A DNA stretch of 12,659 nt, taken from the NCBI GenBank assembly GCA_003486665.1, contig DNGF01000233.1:1104-13762 (forward strand), read 5' to 3'. Below, piece after piece: positions 7,163 to 12,659 of the stretch. A model generated the notes under the pieces. That model saw nothing but the letters and a program-made list of their open reading frames with translations. It was not told the origin of the DNA and did no database searches. Each line of letters begins with the position of its first letter. Positions within the stretch are counted from its first letter, which is position 1. The DNA comes from Oscillospiraceae bacterium. Lineage in GTDB: Bacteria; Bacillota; Clostridia; Oscillospirales; Acutalibacteraceae. The position numbers and the translations under genes were made by a program.

Positions 7163-8470
7163 ATGTTAAACAAAATAACAGCTATCATTGTTGCGATAAC
7201 AACCGTACTCATGTCGTTGACAAGCCTGTTTGTTTGGGGCAAGGCCCCAAAAGATGAAACGGAATTTACCCCTGTAATCCGTTTTGTTGCTTGCAGCGAC
7301 TCTCATCTCAAGTCCGCCGCCGGCAAGGGCAGCTACAGAATTGAAAAGGCTGCAAAGCTCGCCTATGCAATAGCAAAAGCCGATGACGAATACAACAATC
7401 TTGACGCATTCCTTATCAACGGCGATATCACCAACGACGGCAACATCGACCAGTTCGCAGGCTTTAAGGCTGTCGCGGACAAGTATATCAAGAGCGAAAC
7501 CGAGCTTCTTCCGATAATCGCGAACAACCACGATTTCAGAAACATGAAGAAACAGACAGTTGCCTATTTCTCACAGCTTATGGGCAAGGATACCGACTAT
7601 CACAAGGTAGTCAACGGTTATCATTTTATAGGAATTTCAACCTCTGACGTTGAGGGCGTAAATTACACGGAGGATCAGAGGATCTGGCTTAAGGCACAGC
7701 TTGATGAGGCTGTTAAGGACGATCCGAATAAGCCGATTTTTGTTTCTCAGCATGAGCATATACTCAACACGGTTTACGGCAGCTCTGATTTTGACGGATG
7801 GGGAATTGATGATTTCAGCGACATCCTTGAACAGTATCCGCAGGTTGTTGACTTCTCCGGTCACTCTCATTATCCGCTTAACGATCCCCGTTCGGTTTGG
7901 CAGGGAAGCTACACCGCCGTCGGCACCGGCGCACTTGCATATATGGAGCTTACTGTTGAGGATCAGCGAAAGGTACACCCGACAGGCAATGGACTTGAGG
8001 CTCAGTTCTGGATCGTTGAGCTTGACAAGGACAGCAATATGCGTCTGAGAGGCATTGATCTCATCGAGCAAAAGGTTCTTTGCGAATATATTCTTGCCAA
8101 CCCTGCAAATCCGGCAAACCGCGAATATACTCCCGAAAAGCAGGCAGCAAGATCAACCGCTCCCGTTTTTGACGAGGACGCGAAGCTTAAGGTTACAAAG
8201 CTTGCTAAAAATGTTACGGTCAGATTCAATGCGGCTCAGTCCACAAATTCGGAGCCTGTTTTCCTTTACAAGGTTAAGGTTACGAATTCCGACGGCGAGA
8301 TTGTAAAATCCGACTGGGTTCTTCCGAAGTATTATTCCGCAACGGTTGAGAAAACGGAGCATCTCAAGCTTGGAAAATTTGAAAAAGGCGAATATACGGT
8401 TTCCGTTACCGCACAGACCGCATGGGGCGTACAGTCGGAAGCTATGACGGCAAATTTCACTGTTAAATAA
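7163..8470 (+). CDS. Exported calcineurin-like metallophosphoesterase with C-terminal Ig/FN3-like domain
   Basis: 435 residues. A hydrophobic N-terminus (about 5-25) lacks a clear AxA site and may be a signal peptide or membrane anchor, placing the enzyme outside the membrane. The dinuclear metal motifs appear in order: D46-x-H48, G87-D88 followed by N91, N122-H-D124 in place of the usual GNHD, H197/H199, and GHSH at 233-236. These predict hydrolysis of phosphomonoesters or phosphodiesters; the substrate is unknown. Residues about 332-435 have alternating strands and look like an Ig or FN3-like domain. It starts 16 bases after the GH109-like gene with a strong GAGGAGG site, so the two are co-transcribed. 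The next gene begins 2 bases after its stop. Confidence 0.85.
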   Translation: MLNKITAIIVAITTVLMSLTSLFVWGKAPKDETEFTPVIRFVACSDSHLKSAAGKGSYRIEKAAKLAYAIAKADDEYNNLDAFLINGDITNDGNIDQFAGFKAVADKYIKSETELLPIIANNHDFRNMKKQTVAYFSQLMGKDTDYHKVVNGYHFIGISTSDVEGVNYTEDQRIWLKAQLDEAVKDDPNKPIFVSQHEHILNTVYGSSDFDGWGIDDFSDILEQYPQVVDFSGHSHYPLNDPRSVWQGSYTAVGTGALAYMELTVEDQRKVHPTGNGLEAQFWIVELDKDSNMRLRGIDLIEQKVLCEYILANPANPANREYTPEKQAARSTAPVFDEDAKLKVTKLAKNVTVRFNAAQSTNSEPVFLYKVKVTNSDGEIVKSDWVLPKYYSATVEKTEHLKLGKFEKGEYTVSVTAQTAWGVQSEAMTANFTVK

Positions 8471-8472
8471 TT

Positions 8473-9636
8473 ATGGCGACCTTACTTTTAATTGTTATCT
8501 TTATTGACTTCATCGGACTGGGAATTCCCGATTCGCTCTTCGGAGCGGCATGGCCTGCGATCAATCATGATTTCGGTCTGCCGATTTCGGCGGCGAATGC
8601 AGTCACCGTCACAATGACGGTTTGCTCGATAATTTCAAGCCTGATGAGTTCAAAGCTGACAGAAAGGTTTTCAACGTCGAAAATTACAGCGGTAAGCACG
8701 GCGCTTACCGCTGTCGGTTTGTTCGGCTTTTCAATTTCAAAGAATATTTATATGATGTTCTTTTTCACGCTGTTTCTCGGCTTCGGTGCAGGCGCCATTG
8801 ACGCGGCGCTCAACAACTATGTTGCAATCCATTACAAGGCTTCTCATATGAACTTTCTGCACTGCTTCTACGGAATCGGCGTTACTCTCAGCCCATACCT
8901 CATGTCGCTTGCACTGAAAAGCAGATCGTGGCAAAGCGGATACCGTTGGGCATTCATTATTCAGCTTGTAATTTCAATCCTTGCCTTTGCCTCTCTCCCG
9001 CTTTGGGAGAAGAACCAAAAATTATCCGGTAACACTGAGGAACGAAGCGAAAAAAGCAGTCTTCACAAACTGGTAAAGCTCCCCGGTGTCAAATCAACAT
9101 GGCTTGTGCTTTTCGGTTCATGCTCGCTTGAATATGTCAGCGGAACATGGGCAAGCTCGTTTCTCGTCAGCTCGCGAGGAATGACTGTCGATAAAGCGGC
9201 GCTGTTTGTAACCGTTTACTACGGCGGAATGGCATTCGGACGTTTTCTTTCAGGAATACTTTCCTCAAAGCTCAAGCCGCAGCAGATCATTGCGCTCGGT
9301 GCAATTCTCATTATTCCTGCCATTGCTCTTGTAGCACAGCCGTTCGTGCCGATTTTAAGTGCAGTAGGACTGTTTCTGATCGGATTAGGCAACGGACCGC
9401 TCTATCCGAACATGGTGCATCTGACCCCGATACGCTTTGGTCAGCGAATGTCTCAAGCGGTTATGGGTTCGCAGATGGCGGCGGCATATATAGGAATTCT
9501 TGCAATGCCGTCACTGACGGGATTTCTCGCTCAAAAATTTTCAACCGACATATTTCCGTTTTGTCTTGTTGCGTTGTACTTAAAAATGCTTATTTCGCTT
9601 ATTGTCACACATAAGGCAAAAATTGTTAAGGAATAA
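8473..9636 (+). CDS. MFS permease, fucose-permease-like, probable sugar transporter
   Basis: 387 residues with about 12 hydrophobic segments. Near the N-terminus, GLGIPDSLFGAAWPAI (about 15-30) is characteristic of a Firmicute MFS group related to FucP and Bsc6-like permeases. A motif-A-like loop, SKLTERFSTSK, follows at about 60-70, and DAALNNYVAIHYK with HMNFLHCFYGIG lies at about 110-136, also typical of that group. The expected role is proton-coupled sugar or glycoside uptake; the substrate cannot be read from sequence. The start is well bounded: an in-frame stop lies at 8464-8466 and no other usual start codon follows closely. There is no Shine-Dalgarno, so it is probably translated by coupling to the phosphoesterase gene. 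No strong terminator follows. Confidence 0.85.
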   Translation: MATLLLIVIFIDFIGLGIPDSLFGAAWPAINHDFGLPISAANAVTVTMTVCSIISSLMSSKLTERFSTSKITAVSTALTAVGLFGFSISKNIYMMFFFTLFLGFGAGAIDAALNNYVAIHYKASHMNFLHCFYGIGVTLSPYLMSLALKSRSWQSGYRWAFIIQLVISILAFASLPLWEKNQKLSGNTEERSEKSSLHKLVKLPGVKSTWLVLFGSCSLEYVSGTWASSFLVSSRGMTVDKAALFVTVYYGGMAFGRFLSGILSSKLKPQQIIALGAILIIPAIALVAQPFVPILSAVGLFLIGLGNGPLYPNMVHLTPIRFGQRMSQAVMGSQMAAAYIGILAMPSLTGFLAQKFSTDIFPFCLVALYLKMLISLIVTHKAKIVKE

Positions 9637-9650
9637 TTTATCGAATTAAG

Positions 9651-9691
9651 GCATTTGTTAATAAAAAACTATTGATTATTTAACAAAATGC
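9651..9691. repeat. Imperfect inverted repeat overlapping the dockerin-pair promoter
   Basis: GCATTTGTTAA (9651-9661) pairs with TTAACAAAATGC (9680-9691) with one extra base; the inner 8 bp are perfect. The right arm lies in the spacer of the promoter at 9672-9700. There is no U-tract after it, so it is a poor terminator for the MFS gene and a better candidate for an operator. Confidence 0.4.
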
Positions 9692-9700
9692 TGATAAAAT
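9672..9700 (+). promoter_or_regulatory. Promoter of the dockerin-dockerin-AIM24 operon
   Basis: TTGATT (9672-9677) and TAAAAT (9695-9700) are spaced by 17 bases, with TG one base before the -10 (extended -10). The predicted start is near 9707, about 24 bases before the chosen ATG, giving a very short leader that contains AAAGG. Confidence 0.65.
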
Positions 9701-9730
9701 CAAAGAAAGTAAACAGAAAGGATGAAATGT

Positions 9731-10543
9731 ATGAAAAAATTTATTTCCATTTTACTCTCAGCAATTCTCGCAGTATCTGCACTCGGCATTACGGCCTCTG
9801 CAAGATTACTCGGTGATGTTGACGGCAGCAAAAATACGAACTCATTGGATGCCTTGAAGATACTTATGTATTCTGTCGGCAAAATTGATACAATTGATGA
9901 AAAGGCGGCGGACGTAAACTGCGACGGCAAAGTTAATTCTTTGGACGCTCTTACGGTTCTCAGAGTTTCGGTTGACCTTTACGACGGTCCCACAGCCATC
10001 GACCTGAAGCCCGAAGTGATCGATCCTATCATTAAGACAGGTAAATTTACTCTTTCAACCATTGTAGATACCGTTGACGAAAACGGCAAGCCGATGCGAG
10101 TTCCGACAACGATCATGGTTGACGGTAAGAACGTCTGCGTCGCTATGACCGTTCAGATTTCCGGCAAAAATATGAATGCAAGACTTCTTCTTCTCAACGG
10201 CAAAGCATATATGGTTCTGCCGGATCTCAAGGTATATCTTGAAATGTCCGAAGAGGATGTCGGAAGTTTTGATTTCGGTGACATCTCAATCGGCTCGGAT
10301 CAGACCTATGCAGGATCCGCGTTCGCAACCGAGAACGGAAAGAAATATACCGTTGATTCGTATAAATCCTCGGATGGGGCAACAAGCAGCTATTATTTCC
10401 TGGACGGCAAGTGGGCAAAACTTGTTACGCAAAACGGCGATACAACCGAAACTCAGGAGATTGTAGATTTTAAGGCAGGCGTTAATTCATCATACTTCAG
10501 TCTTAAAGGTATGCTTGCCATTGACCCGTCTTTGCTCAAATAA
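9731..10543 (+). CDS. Secreted protein with N-terminal dockerin, first of a tandem pair
   Basis: 270 residues from the ATG at 9731. An in-frame ATG at 9722 touches the AAAGG ribosome binding site, while 9731 has a normal 9-base spacing, so the later start is preferred. Signal peptide MKKFISILLS... with cleavage probably after TASA near residue 24. The dockerin follows at once: loop 1 from D29 to D40, which lacks the usual D-G at positions 5-6, and loop 2 from D61 to D72, which is canonical (D-V-N-C-D-G). Each is followed by NSLDAL and a helix. Residues about 105-270 form a beta-rich domain with repeated strand pairs ending in YYFLDGKW and a hydrophobic C-terminus. It vaguely recalls LolA/LppX-like lipoprotein folds (weak inference). 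No catalytic motif is visible. It shares its layout with the next gene, 15 bases downstream. Confidence 0.82.
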   Translation: MKKFISILLSAILAVSALGITASARLLGDVDGSKNTNSLDALKILMYSVGKIDTIDEKAADVNCDGKVNSLDALTVLRVSVDLYDGPTAIDLKPEVIDPIIKTGKFTLSTIVDTVDENGKPMRVPTTIMVDGKNVCVAMTVQISGKNMNARLLLLNGKAYMVLPDLKVYLEMSEEDVGSFDFGDISIGSDQTYAGSAFATENGKKYTVDSYKSSDGATSSYYFLDGKWAKLVTQNGDTTETQEIVDFKAGVNSSYFSLKGMLAIDPSLLK

Positions 10544-10558
10544 GGAGGATAAATAATT

Positions 10559-11464
10559 ATGAACAGGTTTATTAAGGCAGGAATTTCACTTGCGACCGTT
10601 GCCGCCATTGCCGCTTCGGCATCTGCAACGGGCTTTGCCGCAGGTTATATGGGCGATGTAAACGATGACGGAACGGTTAATTCCATGGACGCTTTAACAA
10701 TTCTCCGCTACTCGGTAGGTTTTGAGGACACAGAAATCAATCTCAAAAAGGCAGATATCAACAAGGACGGCTTTATCAACTCTCTCGACGCGCTTTCGGC
10801 ACTCAAGATGAGCGTAAATCTTGAAGATCTCATTGAATATACGGATGAGAACGAAAAGAAAGATCCCGTTGACTTTGATAAAGCGGAGGCTGTAAGCTAT
10901 TATAACGAAGCCCTTAAAAAGGCTTATGCAAGCGAAAAAGTAACAATTGAAAAGAAGACGGTAATTGATGTAAAGCTTGATAAGCTTACCGCGTTCAAGG
11001 ATATTGCCAACAACTTAATAAAGGATCTGGCAGCTCCGACCAACGACACAAAGACCTTCGAATCCAATCCGGCAGAGGCTGAAAAGTTCCTTGTTCCGAC
11101 CGCTCTTGAGGCTGACGGCGTTAAGGACTATTCGGTTGTAAAGACCGAAAACGGCTACAGAATTACAATTACTCTTGTTGATGAGGTTGTAGATTACAAG
11201 ACCATGCCGAAGTACAACTCACAGGCATCTCTCCCCATTGCAGGAATTAAAGAGCAGGCAGATAAATATAATGTAAAGGTTAAGTCATCAAAGCTTGACT
11301 ATTCGGGAACAGTTCTTACGGCAGACCTTGACTCAGACGGAAATATTCTTTCACTTAATCACACGATGCCGCTTGCCGTTGAGGCAAAAGCTACATATTT
11401 GTTTACAAATATCGAGGGCTCAGGTTCAGGTCAGTACACGCTTGACGCAACATTTACATATTAA
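10559..11464 (+). CDS. Secreted protein with N-terminal dockerin, second of a tandem pair
   Basis: 301 residues. AGGAGG at 10543-10548 overlaps the stop of the previous gene and supports the ATG. The signal peptide has an Ala-rich core and probable cleavage after FAA near residue 28. The dockerin is at the mature N-terminus, with both calcium loops canonical: D33 to D44 (D-V-N-D-D-G) and D66 to D77 (D-I-N-K-D-G), each followed by an NS-x-DAL helix. Then comes an acidic linker (about 92-110) and a domain of about 190 residues rich in Lys, Glu and Thr, with strand-like segments and a C-terminal YLFTN...YTLDATFTY. I do not recognise this domain; it may be a divergent cousin of the one in the preceding gene. 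It is co-transcribed with the genes on either side. Confidence 0.82.
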   Translation: MNRFIKAGISLATVAAIAASASATGFAAGYMGDVNDDGTVNSMDALTILRYSVGFEDTEINLKKADINKDGFINSLDALSALKMSVNLEDLIEYTDENEKKDPVDFDKAEAVSYYNEALKKAYASEKVTIEKKTVIDVKLDKLTAFKDIANNLIKDLAAPTNDTKTFESNPAEAEKFLVPTALEADGVKDYSVVKTENGYRITITLVDEVVDYKTMPKYNSQASLPIAGIKEQADKYNVKVKSSKLDYSGTVLTADLDSDGNILSLNHTMPLAVEAKATYLFTNIEGSGSGQYTLDATFTY

Positions 11465-11475
11465 GAGGGCGCTAT

Positions 11476-12156
11476 ATGCAGTATTTAATTAAGGGCAACG
11501 ATTTTCCTGTTGTTGAATGCCGACTGAATGACGGCGAAAAAATGATTACCGAAAAGGGATCAATGGTTTGGATGAGTCCAAACATGGAAATGAAAACGCA
11601 GGGCGGCGGACTCGGTAAAATGTTTTCAAAAGCCTTTTCCGGTGAAAGTATGTTTCAGAACATATATACCGCCCACGGCAGCGGAATGATTACATTCGGA
11701 TCAAGCTTTCCGGGAATGATAAAGGCTGTTGAAATCAGCGCTTCGAATGAAATGATCGTTCAGAAAAGTGCTTTTCTCGCTTCGGAAGCCGGAGTTAATC
11801 TCTCGGTGCATTTTAACAGAAAATTCAGCGCAGGTCTTTTCGGCGGCGAGGGATTTATCATGCAGCGTCTTTCGGGTAACGGAACGGCGTTCGTTGAAAT
11901 TGACGGCGACCTTGTGGAGTATGAGCTCAAAGCAGGAGAAAAAATAGTCGTCAACACCGGTAACGTTGCGGGCTTTTCTGTAGGAGTTAGCATGGAAATC
12001 CAGCAGGTTCCCGGACTGAAAAACAAGCTGTTCGGCGGCGAAGGTCTTTTCAACACCGTTCTGACGGGTCCCGGTACCGTCTGGCTTCAGACCATGCCGA
12101 TCTCCAATGTTGCAAATGCAATTCTCCCCTATGTTCAAATTAAATCAGGAAACTGA
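11476..12156 (+). CDS. AIM24 / TIGR00266 family protein
   Basis: 226 residues, no signal peptide and no membrane segment, so cytoplasmic or peripheral. Family hallmarks are present in order: a GSMVWMS segment (about 28-34), the GGGLGKMFSKAFSGES segment (43-58), GSSFPG near 75-80, KSAFLAS near 96-102, and the repeated LFGGEG element at about 121-126 and 190-195. Its length is usual for the family. The proteins form a symmetric beta fold with no proven enzymatic activity; the mitochondrial relative AIM24 affects inner-membrane architecture. AGAGGG at 11464-11469 overlaps the stop of the dockerin gene, and the gap is 11 bases, so it is the last gene of a three-gene operon closed by a strong terminator. 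Why it travels with secreted dockerin proteins is unclear. Confidence 0.88.
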   Translation: MQYLIKGNDFPVVECRLNDGEKMITEKGSMVWMSPNMEMKTQGGGLGKMFSKAFSGESMFQNIYTAHGSGMITFGSSFPGMIKAVEISASNEMIVQKSAFLASEAGVNLSVHFNRKFSAGLFGGEGFIMQRLSGNGTAFVEIDGDLVEYELKAGEKIVVNTGNVAGFSVGVSMEIQQVPGLKNKLFGGEGLFNTVLTGPGTVWLQTMPISNVANAILPYVQIKSGN

Positions 12157-12171
12157 CCAACAGATATAAGA

Positions 12172-12206
12172 GAACGACCGATCACGATGATCGGTCGTTT
12201 ACTTTT
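12172..12206. terminator. Terminator hairpin shared by convergent genes
   Basis: A perfect 12-bp stem, arms 12173-12184 and 12188-12199 with a CGA loop, is followed on the plus strand by TTTACTTTT. It closes the dockerin-AIM24 operon 16 bases after its stop. On the minus strand the same hairpin lies at the end of the acyltransferase gene, followed by a weaker U-rich run (TTCTCTTAT). Confidence 0.9.
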
Positions 12207-12659
12207 GATGGATTCATTATCAGCCTGTTTAAATACTTTAACGGGAAATTGAATATATCCAGTGAAAGCAAGAATGTGATTGCCGCTGCGATTACAAGGA
12301 AAAGGATCACTCCCCAGTCATTCGCGACAATCTTCTGAACATTCAGGAAACGAAATACCATATATAAAAAAGTATAGTGCCAGAAATAAACGTTAATTGT
12401 ATTTCTTCCCATATAGGAGATTACTGGAATTTTTTTCTCAGGCACAACAATCAGTATCGCCGCTCCCGTCAATACGGTTATCGCCGTAGTAAGCAGTCTG
12501 TATAAGCAGCCCATGCCCTCGGTTTTCTCCGTAAAGGGGTGGCAACCGGAGAGAAGAGGAATAATAACTTTAAGATCGTCATATCCCAGGAAACAAATCA
12601 GCAGCCAACCCGCGAGCAAAACTATTGATGGAATAAGCAAATATTTGCGAATTTTTCTT
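12182..12659 (-). CDS. Membrane acyltransferase, acyltransferase 3 family, C-terminal part
   Basis: The frame is open from the stop at 12182 to the right edge, so the N-terminus lies outside the window; the TTG at 12640 should not be taken as the start because the frame continues upstream with a basic stretch. About 159 residues are visible, with four hydrophobic segments: one near the cut end, one at LYRLLTTAITVLTG, one at INVYFWHYTFLYMVF and one at VILFLVIAAAITFLL. The YMGRNTINVYFWHY motif is typical of the penultimate region of acyltransferase-3 proteins (OafA or fucose 4-O-acetylase-like), which acylate sugars on envelope polysaccharides. The catalytic N-terminal His region is not visible. 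The last codons, encoding NDRSS, and the stop lie inside the shared terminator hairpin. Confidence 0.78.
   Translation of the reverse strand, partial: RKIRKYLLIPSIVLLAGWLLICFLGYDDLKVIIPLLSGCHPFTEKTEGMGCLYRLLTTAITVLTGAAILIVVPEKKIPVISYMGRNTINVYFWHYTFLYMVFRFLNVQKIVANDWGVILFLVIAAAITFLLSLDIFNFPLKYLNRLIMNPSKVNDRSS

Noticed and set aside
7637..8071. Minus-strand frame of 144 codons over the phosphoesterase
   Set aside because: Antisense to the metal-binding motif region; composition typical of a shadow frame.
11701..12138. Minus-strand frame of 145 codons over the AIM24 gene
   Set aside because: Antisense to a well-recognised family; no start signal.
1..12659. CRISPR arrays, tRNA or rRNA genes, insertion sequences, phage or toxin-antitoxin genes
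   Set aside because: No regularly spaced repeats, cloverleaf sequence, transposase motif or terminal inverted repeats were seen on either strand.

Overview
The window looks like part of a gut or rumen Firmicute close to Ruminococcus (Oscillospiraceae). Three separate secreted proteins carry type I dockerins, the module that docks enzymes onto cohesin scaffolds. The ribosome binding sites are strong AGGAGG-type, and the base composition is moderate with AT-rich gaps between genes. This placement is inferred from gene content; no rRNA or marker gene is present, and neither is a cohesin or scaffoldin.

Left arm, minus strand (1-5497): a 1193-residue secreted protein with a C-terminal dockerin is read leftward from a clear promoter near 5589-5617. 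An intrinsic terminator follows it, and its U-tract directly abuts the ribosome binding site of the next gene. That gene encodes a cytoplasmic (alpha/alpha)6-barrel glycosidase resembling GH95, starts with TTG and runs off the left edge.

Centre, plus strand (5917-9636): across a divergent intergenic region of about 420 bases lies a compact three-gene operon. It encodes a GH109-like Gfo/Idh/MocA NAD-dependent enzyme, an exported calcineurin-like phosphoesterase with an Ig/FN3-like tail, and an MFS permease of the fucose-permease-like type. The permease start codon sits two bases after the preceding stop and has no Shine-Dalgarno. The operon promoter is framed by three copies of an AACCTAA-type half-site, including a perfect dyad downstream of the start of transcription, which suggests a repressor-controlled catabolic unit.

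Right arm (9672-12659): a second plus-strand operon with its own promoter encodes two tandem secreted proteins whose dockerins sit at the mature N-terminus, the reverse of the usual layout, followed by an AIM24/TIGR00266 family protein. It ends at a perfect 12-bp hairpin terminator. A convergent membrane acyltransferase (acyltransferase 3 family), cut by the right edge, ends inside the same hairpin.

Working picture (inference): the glycosidase-like proteins without signal peptides, the permease and the exported phosphoesterase fit import and intracellular breakdown of a small host or plant glycan. The dockerin proteins would be surface or cellulosome-type components. The least explained items are the large helical dockerin protein and the N-terminal dockerin pair coupled to AIM24.
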